This document shows positions 42,665-51,903 of a stretch of 64,000 bases of DNA, piece by piece. The notes beneath the pieces are model-generated. The model had not been told where the DNA came from and made no database searches. It saw only the letters and a list, made by a program, of their open reading frames with translations. The stretch is from an uncultured Collinsella sp. (GTDB lineage: Bacteria; Actinomycetota; Coriobacteriia; Coriobacteriales; Coriobacteriaceae): positions 1-64,000 of the forward strand of contig CABUNJ010000002.1 of the NCBI GenBank assembly GCA_902492935.1, in the 5' to 3' direction. The position numbers were made by a program, and so were the translations under genes. The stretch's first letter is position 1. Every line of letters starts with the position of its first letter.

Positions 42665-44734
42665 ATGTCTTCCCAGATGACGGTTATTGTCGCCGGTATC
42701 GTGCTGGTTGTGGCCATCGTGGTCGCGCTGGTCATCATGCGTCGCGGCGATTCCCGTTTTACCTACGATACACAGCATGGAACGGCCCCGCGCGCCACCG
42801 AGGGCGAGGGCAATACCGCGGCGACCGCCTTTAAGGGCCGCTTTTCCATCCTCACCACGGGTGTGGGCGCGATGTTTGCGGCGCTTGCCGTCAAGCTGTG
42901 GGGCATGCAGATGGTCTCGTCGGACTATTACGAGAAGCAGGCCAATAGTAATCAGACTCGCACCGTTACCACACCCGCTGTGCGCGGCCGCATCCTCGAC
43001 CGCAATGGCGTGGCACTTGTCCAGAACCGTCCCTCACTTGCTGTCGTGGCCTACCGCGACCTTGCCGAGGATGAGGTTCTGGTTCGCCATCTTGCCAACG
43101 TGCTTGGAATGCCTTACGTGGCGGTTCTGCGCAATATTCAGGACAATACAGAGGGCGCTCAGAGCCTGCATACCATCGCGACGGACGTCCGTCGCTCTAC
43201 GGTTGCCTATATTCAGGAACATGCCGGCGAGTTCCCGGGCGTCAAGATTGCCGAGCGTACCGAGCGCCAGTATCCATATGGCGAGACGGCATGCCATATC
43301 TTGGGCTATACCGGCACCATTACCTCCGAGCAGCTCGAGGCCCAGAATAAGAAAACCTCTGGCGATGATGATGCCTCTGCTGGCAAGATTACGTACCAGT
43401 CGGGCGATATCGTGGGCCAGGCGGGCGTTGAGAGCTACTACGAAAACCTGCTGCAGGGTATTCGTGGCGAGCAGACCGTCAAGGTCGATGCCTCGGGCAA
43501 TGTGACCGGTCAGGCCGGCGCCGTGCCCGCGAAGGCTGGCTCCGACATTAAGCTCACGCTCGACCTTAAGATCCAACAGGCCTGTGAGACGGCACTGGCG
43601 AGCGCTATCGAACTTGCCAAGACCACTGGCTACAGCAATGCCGGCAACGGCGCTGTGGTGTGCCTCGATCCCAACAATGGCGAGATTCTGGGCATGGCGA
43701 GCCAGCCCAAGTTCGATCCGTCTGTCTTTATCGGCGGCGTCTCAAATGACGTGTGGACCGAGCTCAATGATGACAAGGGTTCGCACCCGCTGCTCAACCG
43801 CGCCATTAGCGGACAGTACATGTCGGCCTCGACCATCAAGCCGCTCTCGGCGCTGGCCGGTCTTGAGTTTGGAACCTACACTTCAACGCAGACAACCAAC
43901 TGCACGGGCTATTGGACGGGCCTGGGCAAGGCTTGGGGCAAGCGCTGCTGGCTGACGTCTGGCCACGGCACCATGACGCTGCAGTCGGGTATCGCCAACT
44001 CGTGCGACCCCGTCTTTTACGACATGGGCAAGGCGTTCTTTTATGACGAGCAACATCCCGAGGGCCTGCAGGAGGTCTTTCGTCGCTGGGGTCTGGGCAA
44101 GACCTGCGGTATCGATCTGCCGAGTGAGGGCGCGGGCCGTATTCCCGATGCCGAGTGGAAAGAGTCGTACTTCACCGACGCATCTGCCGAGGACCGCAAG
44201 TGGAATGCCGGCGATATGACCAACATCGCCATCGGCCAGGGCGACATCCTGGTGACGCCCCTGCAGATGGCGTGCGCCTATATGGGTCTTGCCAACGGCG
44301 GCAAACAGTACGTGCCTCACGTGTTTTTGTCTGCCGTGTCGCGCGATGGCGACGGCGATGCCTATAAGTACAACGGCAAGGGCAAGAAGAAGCGCCTAGA
44401 GGCCAAGATCAACAGCGATTCGGATTTGGCTCTTGTTCGCAACGGCATGCACGACGTGATTTACACGGCATCGACGTCCCTGGCGGCTCACTTTGGCACC
44501 CTGACGCCCCAGGTATACGGCAAGTCGGGCACGGGCGAGAAAAGCGGCGAGGACGAATACGCGTGGTTCTGCGCCTATGCACCGGCCGATGATCCCAAGT
44601 ATGTCATCGCTACTGTCCTGGAGCAGGGCGGCGGCGGCTCAGATACCGCGATGCATGTCGTGCGCGACGTGCTCGGTGTGATTTATGACGAGCCCGATAC
44701 CTCTTCGGCCTCGGGCGATTCTTCGGTTCGATAG
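42665..44734 (+). CDS. mrdA: Penicillin-binding protein 2 (elongasome transpeptidase)
   Basis: 689 residues. Class B PBP that cross-links peptidoglycan during elongation. After the pedestal (VRGRILDRNGVALVQNRPS) the transpeptidase domain shows SxxK as STIK at 389-392, the second motif SCD at 446-448 and KSG at 620-622, all as in PBP2 rather than FtsI. There are two hydrophobic segments near the N-terminus (about 5-25 and 62-82), whereas PBP2 usually has one. It overlaps operon-wise with rodA 9 bp downstream, its SEDS glycosyltransferase partner. Confidence 0.95.
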   Translation: MSSQMTVIVAGIVLVVAIVVALVIMRRGDSRFTYDTQHGTAPRATEGEGNTAATAFKGRFSILTTGVGAMFAALAVKLWGMQMVSSDYYEKQANSNQTRTVTTPAVRGRILDRNGVALVQNRPSLAVVAYRDLAEDEVLVRHLANVLGMPYVAVLRNIQDNTEGAQSLHTIATDVRRSTVAYIQEHAGEFPGVKIAERTERQYPYGETACHILGYTGTITSEQLEAQNKKTSGDDDASAGKITYQSGDIVGQAGVESYYENLLQGIRGEQTVKVDASGNVTGQAGAVPAKAGSDIKLTLDLKIQQACETALASAIELAKTTGYSNAGNGAVVCLDPNNGEILGMASQPKFDPSVFIGGVSNDVWTELNDDKGSHPLLNRAISGQYMSASTIKPLSALAGLEFGTYTSTQTTNCTGYWTGLGKAWGKRCWLTSGHGTMTLQSGIANSCDPVFYDMGKAFFYDEQHPEGLQEVFRRWGLGKTCGIDLPSEGAGRIPDAEWKESYFTDASAEDRKWNAGDMTNIAIGQGDILVTPLQMACAYMGLANGGKQYVPHVFLSAVSRDGDGDAYKYNGKGKKKRLEAKINSDSDLALVRNGMHDVIYTASTSLAAHFGTLTPQVYGKSGTGEKSGEDEYAWFCAYAPADDPKYVIATVLEQGGGGSDTAMHVVRDVLGVIYDEPDTSSASGDSSVR

Positions 44735-44743
44735 GAGGTTGCG

Positions 44744-45970
44744 ATGGATTTTTCTCCGGCGGATCTGTTCCGTTCAACCAAGACCGGCTCTCGCAGCAGC
44801 CTGGACCGTGTCAACAAGCAACTTTCGGCCTCGCGCGGCACGTTTCGCCAAAAGGTGCATATCGGTGTGCTCGTGGCTACTGTGGCGCTCGTCGCCTACG
44901 GTGCCATCATTATCTGGTCGGCTTCGCAGTTTAAGGCCGATGCCTCGTTCTCACGCCATCTGCTGGGAATTGGCATCGGAGCGGTGCTGGCGGTGCTGGT
45001 CTGGCGTACCGACCTGCGCGGTATTTCCAATTTCTCGACGGCGTTGCTCGTCATCGACCTGATCGTGATCCTCTCGCCCAAGATTCCGGGTCTGTCCTAT
45101 ACGGGCGGTCTGGGCATGACGGGCTGGATCAAGATTCCCGGTATCGGTTTGACATTCCAGCCGGTTGAGCTTGCCAAGCTCATCACCATCTTCTTTATTG
45201 CTACGCTTGGCTCGCAGTATAACGGTCGCATCGATACCGTTCGCGACTACGTCAAGCTCTGCGGCATGCTGTCCATTCCGTTTTTGGCCGTCGTTGCCAT
45301 GGGCGACCTGGGCTCGGGCCTAGTCGTGCTGGTTTCGGGCGCCATCGTCATTTGTATGAGCGGTGCACGCCGCGAATGGGTGCTGTCGACCCTGGCTCTG
45401 CTCGTGGGTCTGGTGGCCCTCGTCCTGGCGCTCGATTCGGTCTTTGATTCGTTGCTCGGCCACGATGTGCTCATCAAGCAGTATCAGATGAACCGTCTGA
45501 CGGTCTTTATCGACCCCGATAATGCCGATTCGGACGATGCCTACAACCTGCAGCAGTCGCTTATCGCCGTTGGCTCGGGCGGCTTCTTTGGTAAGGGTTT
45601 GGGCCATGCGACGCAGTCAGCCGGCGGCTTTCTGCCTGAGTTCCACACCGACTTCGTCTTCGCCTTTCTGTCCGAGACCTTTGGCTTTTGTGGTTCCTTT
45701 TTGCTCCTGTGCCTCTACGTGCTGTTGATCTTTTCGACGATTCGCGTCGCCTTTAAGTGTGAGTCCCTGTTTTTGCGTCTTTCGTGTGTTGGCATCGTTG
45801 GCATGTGGGCGTTCCAGACCTTCGAAAACATCGGCATGTGCATCGGCATGATGCCGATTACCGGTATTCCGCTACCGTTTATTAGCTTCGGTTCGTCTTC
45901 GATGATGATTCAGCTGCTGACGGTGGGTATCGTACAATCCATATGGCGGCATCGTTCGGGCGCCGCGTAA
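44744..45970 (+). CDS. rodA: SEDS-family peptidoglycan glycosyltransferase RodA
   Basis: 408 residues with about ten membrane helices preceded by a 38-residue cytoplasmic N-terminus. IIIWSASQF, GWIKIPGIGLTFQPVELAKL, and near the end SETFGFCGSF and TGIPLPFISFGSSSMM are the RodA/FtsW signatures; WIKIPGIGLTFQPVE contains the polar loop residues typical of the family. It polymerises lipid II with the PBP2 encoded immediately upstream. AGGAGG precedes the ATG. Confidence 0.96.
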   Translation: MDFSPADLFRSTKTGSRSSLDRVNKQLSASRGTFRQKVHIGVLVATVALVAYGAIIIWSASQFKADASFSRHLLGIGIGAVLAVLVWRTDLRGISNFSTALLVIDLIVILSPKIPGLSYTGGLGMTGWIKIPGIGLTFQPVELAKLITIFFIATLGSQYNGRIDTVRDYVKLCGMLSIPFLAVVAMGDLGSGLVVLVSGAIVICMSGARREWVLSTLALLVGLVALVLALDSVFDSLLGHDVLIKQYQMNRLTVFIDPDNADSDDAYNLQQSLIAVGSGGFFGKGLGHATQSAGGFLPEFHTDFVFAFLSETFGFCGSFLLLCLYVLLIFSTIRVAFKCESLFLRLSCVGIVGMWAFQTFENIGMCIGMMPITGIPLPFISFGSSSMMIQLLTVGIVQSIWRHRSGAA

Positions 45971-45988
45971 CCGCTGGAGGGGTTTGCT

Positions 45989-46918
45989 ATGAAAATTCCC
46001 GTAGATAAGCTGACCCGCGCTTTTAAGATGGGCGCGTCCGTTAAGAAGGATTCCGATACGCCGGTGCGCGTCTCGGTCTATCTGGATTCGTCCGCCTCGC
46101 GCTTTCTGGCCGAGACGGTGCGTGACGCCTTTGTGCCGCAGACGACCTCGGGCATTGTGCGCGTCGAGCGTCTGGGGGAGGAGCGAATTGCTCCAAAGAC
46201 CGATACCGATGTGGTACTGGTGCTCTCGTGTGGTTCCGACCGCTTGGAGAGTGCCGTGCAGGAGCTCGTGATCGCCGGCGCGCCCGTGTGCGTGCTTGCC
46301 GAGTCTGCTGTGGAGGTGCCGTTTATCGAGGAGTCCACGCCCATGCTCGGCGTGGTTGCGGCAACCGATAAGACGTATCTGCTCGAGACGCTTGCCCGCT
46401 GGATTCTCGACCGCACCGACAAGGAAACGGCTTTTGCGGCGAACTTTGCCTTCATGCGCATCGCGGCCGCCAATCGTATCATCACCTCGTGCGCGCTCAC
46501 CAATATGGCGACCGGTGCGCTGGTGTTTTTGCCAGGCGCCGATTATCCCGTTATGGCGCTGGCGCAGGTGGGCATGCTCTTTGAGCTCGCTGCCGTCTTT
46601 GGACGCGGCATTAAGCCTGAGCGCGGCTACGAGGTCGCGGGCGTGCTTGCCGGCGGTCTTGTGATCCGCGCGGTCACCCGCGCGCTCGTCAAGCAGACGC
46701 CGCATATTGGGTTTGCCGTCAAGGCGCTCACTGCTGCCGCGGGCACCTATGGCATGGGCCGTGCGCTCGTTTCGCTCTACGAGCGCGATGTCGACTACAG
46801 TCGTGCCAACGAGGTGGTTACTGCCACGTTCTCCCGCGTTCGCGATCTGGTGACCACGGTCGCGGGCGCTACCCGTCCTATGGCGTCCTATCAGGACGCA
46901 TCAGATCTCGCTGCTTAG
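45989..46918 (+). CDS. DUF697-like membrane-associated protein, function unknown
   Basis: 309 residues. The N-terminal half (to about 135) has an alpha/beta pattern resembling a nucleotide-binding fold without a P-loop (VRVSVYLDSSASRFLAE, VVLVLSCGSDRL). The C-terminal half (about 150-260) has two to three hydrophobic helices with AAANRIITSCALTNMATGALVFLPGADYP and QVGMLFELAAVFG, similar to DUF697 domains that follow dynamin-like or Era-like GTPases. GGAGGGG precedes the ATG. It follows rodA by 18 bp, so a link to cell envelope growth is possible but unproven. Confidence 0.65.
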   Translation: MKIPVDKLTRAFKMGASVKKDSDTPVRVSVYLDSSASRFLAETVRDAFVPQTTSGIVRVERLGEERIAPKTDTDVVLVLSCGSDRLESAVQELVIAGAPVCVLAESAVEVPFIEESTPMLGVVAATDKTYLLETLARWILDRTDKETAFAANFAFMRIAAANRIITSCALTNMATGALVFLPGADYPVMALAQVGMLFELAAVFGRGIKPERGYEVAGVLAGGLVIRAVTRALVKQTPHIGFAVKALTAAAGTYGMGRALVSLYERDVDYSRANEVVTATFSRVRDLVTTVAGATRPMASYQDASDLAA

Positions 46919-46928
46919 GGGTTTTCCG

Positions 46929-48806
46929 TTGCGCGTTCCGTACCAAGATTGTTTTCATTTAATTGAGCCGTTGCTCGCCAAGGTCGAGAAGCCGAGTCGC
47001 TATATCGATCACGAGTGGGGCACGCTTTCCAAGGCCGATGCCGATTACCGTTGCTGCCTGATCTACCCGGATGTGTACGAGGTTGGTCTGCCCAACCAGG
47101 GTATCGCCATCCTCTACAACATCCTTAACCAGGCCGAGGGCATCTCCTGCGAGCGTGGCTATGTGCCGTGGCCCGATATGGGTGACGCTATGCGCGAGGC
47201 AGGCATTCCGCTGCTCTCGCTCGAGGGCGCAGCGCCGGTCGCTTCGTTTGATATCGTCGGTCTGCATGTGCCGCACGAGATGGCGGTGACGAACTTCCTC
47301 GAGGCACTCGACCTCGCTGGCATTCCGCTGTTAGCGGCCGACCGAGGTGAAGACGACCCCATCATCATCGCCGGCGGCCCCTCGGTGTACAACCCCGAGC
47401 CGTACGCGGCCTTCTTCGATGCCATCCTCATCGGTGAGGGCGAGGAATCGCTGCTCGAGACCTGCCAGCTGCATCGCCGCCTGCGTGACGAAGGGGTCCC
47501 GCGCGCGCAGATTGTCGAGCAGCTTGCATCCATTGCCGGCAACTACGTGCCGTCGCTCTATGAGGTTCGTCACGACGAGCCCTGCTCGCCGCATGGCTAC
47601 ACCGTGCCGCGTGTAGGCAAGGATGCGCCGACCGTGGTCTACAAGCGCGTCGTCGAGGATTTCGGCGCCACGAATCCGCTGTCGCAGTCGTGCGTGCCCT
47701 ATGCGCAGCTGGTTCACGACCGCCTGTCTATCGAGATCCTGCGCGGCTGCGCCCGCGGCTGTCGTTTTTGTCAGGCCGGCATGACGTATCGCCCGGTGCG
47801 CGAGCGTTCGGCCGACCAGATCGTCTCGTCGGTGATTCAGGGTCTGGAAAAGACTGGCTATGACGAGGTGTCGCTGACCTCGCTCTCCACGACCGACCAC
47901 TCCTGCATTCGCGACGTGCTCGGCAGGCTCAACCGTCGCCTGGAGGATACGGGTATTCGCGTGTCTATTCCGTCGCAGCGCCTGGATTCGTTTGGCGTGG
48001 ATATGGCCGAGTCGGTTGCTGGCGAAAAGAAGGGCGGCCTGACGTTCGCGCCCGAGGCCGGCAGCCAGCGCATGCGCGACATCATTAACAAGAACGTGAC
48101 CGAGGAGGACCTGGACCGTGCGGCCAAGGCGGCCTTCGAGGCCGGCTGGAACCGCATGAAGCTCTACTTTATGATGGGCCTTCCCGGCGAGCGCGACGAG
48201 GACATCGTGGCCATCGCCAATCTGGCCGATCACGTGCTGGAGCTCGGTCGTTCCGTGGTGCCCAAGGCTCGTCGCGGCTCGATCTCGGTGTCCATCTCGG
48301 TTTCGGTCTTTATCCCCAAGGCTGCCACGCCGTTCCAGTGGTGCCCGCAGCTCGACTACGACGACGTCAAGCTTCGCCAGAAGCTGCTTGTCACGAGCGT
48401 TCGCAACCGTGCCGTCCGCGTGCATTACCACGATGCCGAGACCTCGCTCATTGAGGCCGCGCTGTCCCGCGCCGGTCGTGACATGACGCCCGTCATCATC
48501 GATGCTTGGCGCGCGGGCTCTCGCTTTGACGCCTGGGTAGAGCATTTCTCGCTCGATAACTGGAAGGAGGCTGCTGCGAAAAACGGCATCGACCTCAATG
48601 AGCTTGTGCACCTGCCCTACGAGTTGGACTGGCGCCTGCCGTGGGAGCATGTGAGTCCTGGCTGTACGCGCGGCTTCCTCGAGCGCGAGTACCGTCGCTC
48701 GCTCGAGGGCGTCACGACTCCCGACTGCACCCGCACGTCGTGCACCGGTTGCGGGATCTGCCCCACGCTCCACGCCAAGAATGTATTGATGGGTGATCGC
48801 GCATGA
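46929..48806 (+). CDS. TIGR03960-family radical SAM protein
   Basis: 625 residues from TTG 46929 (AGGGG seven bases upstream). Residues about 40-190 resemble a B12-binding-like domain (CLIYPDVYEVGLPNQGI, IIAGGPSVYNPEPY). The radical SAM core has the C274xxxC278xxC281 cluster motif (CARGCRFC). A Cys-rich end (CTRTSCTGCGIC, about 605-616) could bind a second iron-sulphur cluster. The family is always or nearly always found beside a DUF2344 gene and near rplU, as here. Its substrate is not known to me; RNA modification or ribosome maturation has been suspected from context. Confidence 0.9.
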   Translation: MRVPYQDCFHLIEPLLAKVEKPSRYIDHEWGTLSKADADYRCCLIYPDVYEVGLPNQGIAILYNILNQAEGISCERGYVPWPDMGDAMREAGIPLLSLEGAAPVASFDIVGLHVPHEMAVTNFLEALDLAGIPLLAADRGEDDPIIIAGGPSVYNPEPYAAFFDAILIGEGEESLLETCQLHRRLRDEGVPRAQIVEQLASIAGNYVPSLYEVRHDEPCSPHGYTVPRVGKDAPTVVYKRVVEDFGATNPLSQSCVPYAQLVHDRLSIEILRGCARGCRFCQAGMTYRPVRERSADQIVSSVIQGLEKTGYDEVSLTSLSTTDHSCIRDVLGRLNRRLEDTGIRVSIPSQRLDSFGVDMAESVAGEKKGGLTFAPEAGSQRMRDIINKNVTEEDLDRAAKAAFEAGWNRMKLYFMMGLPGERDEDIVAIANLADHVLELGRSVVPKARRGSISVSISVSVFIPKAATPFQWCPQLDYDDVKLRQKLLVTSVRNRAVRVHYHDAETSLIEAALSRAGRDMTPVIIDAWRAGSRFDAWVEHFSLDNWKEAAAKNGIDLNELVHLPYELDWRLPWEHVSPGCTRGFLEREYRRSLEGVTTPDCTRTSCTGCGICPTLHAKNVLMGDRA

Positions 48807-49615
48807 GCGAGCGCCTGACCGACAACCCCTCGCTCTTTAGGCTTCGTGTTCGCTATGGCAAGCGCGATCGCCTTAAGTACCTGGGCCATCTCGAAGTAAT
48901 CCATACCATTGAGCGCATCGTGCGCCGTGCGGGACTTCCCTATGCCGTCACTCAGGGCTTCTCCCCGCACATGCGCGTGGGCTTCTCTTCGGCGCTACCG
49001 GTGGGTACGTCGTCGACCTGCGAGTGGTATGACCTGTTTATGACCGAGTTCGTGGCGCTCGACGAGGCGTTTGGGCGCCTGGCTGCGGCGTCTCCGGCCG
49101 ATCTGGCGCCCATCGAGGCGGCGTACATCGACGTGCGCACGCCGGCGTTGACGGCGCAGCTCACGCGCCTGTCGTATCGCATCGACCTGCACTTGGATCC
49201 CGAGGCGCCCGTAAGCGCCGCTGAGGTGCGTCGTGCGATCGACATGCTGCGCGCGGACCATGGCATCGACTACGCGCGCGGAAAAAAGAGCAAGCGCTTG
49301 GATTTGGATCACACGCTCGTTGGCTATGAGCTCACGGCGGGGGAGCGCCCGGACCATTTGGTGCTCATGCTCGACACCCATGCCGACAACGAGGGCTCCA
49401 TGCGTCCGGAAATTTTGCTTTCTGCTGCTGATGTTTTGTTGCAGGGCTTGACCCCGGGCGTGGATGCACCTATTGTTTCCACCGGTATGCAAGACCTCGT
49501 GACCATCTGCTCCTACGATGTCGAGCGTCAGAATCAAGCATGCGAGGACGACGAGGGCCGACTCGTCAGCCCCATACCTGTGCGAACTTGTGGATTTGCT
49601 CCACATACTCGTTGA
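48803..49615 (+). CDS. DUF2344/TIGR03936 protein partner of the radical SAM protein
   Basis: 270 residues. It overlaps the radical SAM gene by 4 bp (ATGA), a sign of coupling. FRLRVRYGKRDRLKYLGHLE, PYAVTQGFSPHMRVGFSSALPVG are the typical N-terminal blocks. Some species fuse the two proteins. The C-terminal 30 residues (QACEDDEGRL onwards) are probably not conserved. Its TGA stop lies inside the -35 element of the L21 promoter. Confidence 0.88.
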   Translation: MSERLTDNPSLFRLRVRYGKRDRLKYLGHLEVIHTIERIVRRAGLPYAVTQGFSPHMRVGFSSALPVGTSSTCEWYDLFMTEFVALDEAFGRLAAASPADLAPIEAAYIDVRTPALTAQLTRLSYRIDLHLDPEAPVSAAEVRRAIDMLRADHGIDYARGKKSKRLDLDHTLVGYELTAGERPDHLVLMLDTHADNEGSMRPEILLSAADVLLQGLTPGVDAPIVSTGMQDLVTICSYDVERQNQACEDDEGRLVSPIPVRTCGFAPHTR

Positions 49616-49640
49616 CGGGGGTATTTTCGCCTGCTACTAT
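49612..49640 (+). promoter_or_regulatory. Promoter of the rplU-rpmA transcript
   Basis: TTGACG (49612-49617), 17-bp spacer, TACTAT (49635-49640). The -35 overlaps the stop codon of the preceding gene (TGA 49613-49615). A 5' leader of about 35 nt would precede rplU; no L21 or other riboswitch structure was recognised in it. Confidence 0.75.
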
Positions 49641-49682
49641 ATTCAGCTGTTGCACTAACTGATGCATGAAGGGCAAGTAAAC

Positions 49683-50057
49683 ATGTACGCAATCGTTAAC
49701 ACGGGCGGCAAGCAGTACAAGGTCGCCACCGACGATGTCATCATCGTCGAGAAGATCGAGGGCAATGAGGGCGACAAGGTCACCCTGCCGGTTATCTTCC
49801 TCAACGATGGTAAGAAGATCGTCACCGATCCCGACAAGCTGGCCAAGGCCAAGGTTACCGCTCAGATCGTTGAGCAGTTCAAGGGCGAGAAGCAGCTGGT
49901 CTTCAAGTTCCACAAGCGCAAGCGCTATCGTCGTCTGAAGGGTCACCGTCAGCAGCTCACCAAGCTGAAGATCGTGAAGGTTCAGGCTACCTCCCGCGCC
50001 AAGAAGGCTGTCAAGGCAGAGGCCGAGGCTGTTGCCGAGGCTCCCGTCGCCGAGTAG
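49683..50057 (+). CDS. rplU: 50S ribosomal protein L21
   Basis: 124 residues. MYAIVNTGGKQYKVATDD is the L21 N-terminus; KFHKRKRYRRLKGHRQQLT is the rRNA-binding basic block. ATG 49683 with GAAGGG upstream; the in-frame Met at 49662 precedes the RBS and is rejected. An acidic Ala/Glu-rich tail ends the protein. It is followed by rpmA after 33 bp. Confidence 0.97.
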   Translation: MYAIVNTGGKQYKVATDDVIIVEKIEGNEGDKVTLPVIFLNDGKKIVTDPDKLAKAKVTAQIVEQFKGEKQLVFKFHKRKRYRRLKGHRQQLTKLKIVKVQATSRAKKAVKAEAEAVAEAPVAE

Positions 50058-50090
50058 ATTACACTCGTAACGAAAGAGTAGGTATACACA

Positions 50091-50348
50091 ATGGCACACA
50101 AAAAAGGACTCGGTTCCTCCCGTAATGGCCGTGACTCCCGCGGTCAGCGCCTTGGCACGAAGCGCTATGCCGGCCAGACGGTAACCACGGGCACGATTCT
50201 CGTCCGTCAGCACGGCACGCACATCCACCCGGGTGAGAACGTTGGCCGTGGCAAGGACGACACGCTGTTCGCGCTGGTCGACGGTACCGTTGAGTTCCAC
50301 AAGGGTATCAAGCACAGGGTCAGCGTACGCCCGCTCGCGAACGCGTAA
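50091..50348 (+). CDS. rpmA: 50S ribosomal protein L27
   Basis: 85 residues, standard length. MAHKKGLGSSRNGRDS is the exposed N-terminus that reaches the peptidyl-transferase centre; GTILVRQHGTHIHPGENVG is the core signature. The protein starts directly with MAHKKG, without the cleaved N-terminal extension of Firmicutes, and no Prp protease gene lies between rplU and rpmA, in agreement. Confidence 0.97.
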   Translation: MAHKKGLGSSRNGRDSRGQRLGTKRYAGQTVTTGTILVRQHGTHIHPGENVGRGKDDTLFALVDGTVEFHKGIKHRVSVRPLANA

Positions 50349-50370
50349 TTCACCCTTCATAGAGCACATA

Positions 50371-50418
50371 TGTGGGAGGCACTTGAGTTTTAGGATTCAA
50401 GGGTCTCCCTCTTTTTTG
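50371..50418 (+). terminator. Terminator between rpmA and obgE
   Basis: GGGAG...ACTTGA in the left arm pairs with TCAAG...CTCCC in the right, followed by TCTTTTTTG (to about 50418). The stem has a small internal loop. obgE then starts with its own strong RBS, so partial read-through is likely. Confidence 0.75.
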
Positions 50419-50433
50419 TAGGAGGCGATTCTG

Positions 50434-51900
50434 TTGTCACAGTTCACCGATATCAGCCGCATTAACGTTTGCGGCGGCGACGGCGGAGCCGGATGCATGT
50501 CGTTTAGGCGCGAGGCATTTGTTCCCAAGGGCGGCCCCGATGGCGGCGACGGCGGTCGTGGCGGCAATGTCGTCATCCAGGCCGATGCTCAGCTGTCTTC
50601 GCTGATCGATTACCGCTTTAAGCATCACTTTCGTGCTGAGCGCGGAACGCATGGCCAGGGTGCCCGCCGCAACGGCAAGAGCGGCGAGGACCTGATTCTC
50701 AAGGTCCCCATGGGCACCGTAGTCCGCGAGCTCGATCCCGAGACGCAGACCCCGATGTTCGAGATTGCCGACCTCGTGCACGATGGCGAGCGCGTTGTCG
50801 TGGCGCCTGGCGGTGCCGGTGGCCTGGGCAACACGCACTTTGTGACGTCGGTGCGCCGCGCGCCCGCGTTTGCTCAGCTGGGCGAACCGGCCGAGGAGCA
50901 CTGGATCGAGCTCGAGATGAAGCTTATGGCCGATGCCGCGCTCGTGGGCTTCCCCTCGGTGGGCAAGTCCTCACTCATCGCGCGCATGAGTGCCGCCCGT
51001 CCCAAGATTGCCGACTACCCGTTTACCACGCTCGTGCCGAACCTCGGCATGGTGCGTGCCGGCGAATATTCTTACGTCGTTGCCGACGTCCCCGGTCTCA
51101 TCGAGGGCGCGAGCGAGGGCAAGGGCCTGGGTCACCAGTTCCTGCGCCACATTGAGCGTACGGCCCTGATTATGCATGTCGTCGACATGACGGGCGGTTT
51201 TGAGGATCGCGATCCGGTTGAGGACTATCGCATCATCAACCGCGAGCTCGAGCAGTATGGCGCCGAGCTTTCGGAGCGTCCGCAGATCGTCGTTGCCAAC
51301 AAGTGCGACGCGCCGGGCACGGCCGACAAGATTGCCGACCTCAAGCGCGCAGCGCTCGACGATGGACATATGTTCTTTGCCGTGTCTGCTGTTACGGGCG
51401 CCGGCCTTAACACGCTGATGCTTGCCGTGGGCGAGCAGGTGGCTAAGCTGCGCGCCGAGTTGGCTGTCTCTGATGAGCCGGTTGTTCTGCGCGACGATGA
51501 GTGGGAGCGTCGTCGCCTGCAGCGTGAGAAGCGTTTCCGCATTGTCCAGGAAGAGCCCGGTGCCTTCCGCGTGGTCGGCCGTGCCATCGAGCGCATGGTC
51601 ATTCAGACCGACTGGGAAAACGAGGAAGCTGTCATCTACCTGCAGCATAAGTTTGCGCGTATGGGTGTTGATGACGCGCTCGAGAAGGCCGGTTGCCGTG
51701 CGGGCGACGAGGTCCGCATTTGCCAGCGCGCCTTTGACTTTGAGGGAGCTGAGGACTTCTCGGAGTACGAGGAGCTCGAGGATGCTGGCGAGGACGTTGC
51801 CGTTGAGGCCATTGACGTGGCCGATGCTGCGGATGAGGGCATCGAGGTTGTCGATGCGACGGATGCCGCGGACGATGTCGAGACCCCGGAGGGCGAGTAA
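50434..51900 (+). CDS. obgE: GTPase ObgE/CgtA
   Basis: 488 residues from TTG 50434 with TAGGAGGCG upstream. N-terminal Obg domain with glycine repeats (GGDGGAGCMSFRR, GGPDGGDGGRGG), GTPase domain with GFPSVGKSSLI, DVPGLIEGA and NKCD, then an OCT domain (about 340-425). The final about 60 residues are highly acidic and Ala/Val-rich, an extension that varies between species. Functions in 50S assembly and stress response. Confidence 0.96.
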   Translation: MSQFTDISRINVCGGDGGAGCMSFRREAFVPKGGPDGGDGGRGGNVVIQADAQLSSLIDYRFKHHFRAERGTHGQGARRNGKSGEDLILKVPMGTVVRELDPETQTPMFEIADLVHDGERVVVAPGGAGGLGNTHFVTSVRRAPAFAQLGEPAEEHWIELEMKLMADAALVGFPSVGKSSLIARMSAARPKIADYPFTTLVPNLGMVRAGEYSYVVADVPGLIEGASEGKGLGHQFLRHIERTALIMHVVDMTGGFEDRDPVEDYRIINRELEQYGAELSERPQIVVANKCDAPGTADKIADLKRAALDDGHMFFAVSAVTGAGLNTLMLAVGEQVAKLRAELAVSDEPVVLRDDEWERRRLQREKRFRIVQEEPGAFRVVGRAIERMVIQTDWENEEAVIYLQHKFARMGVDDALEKAGCRAGDEVRICQRAFDFEGAEDFSEYEELEDAGEDVAVEAIDVADAADEGIEVVDATDAADDVETPEGE

Positions 51901-51903
51901 GCC

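Noticed and set aside
49641..49682. Ribosomal-protein leader riboregulator before rplU
   Set aside because: The leader is only about 35 nt and shows no convincing conserved structure.
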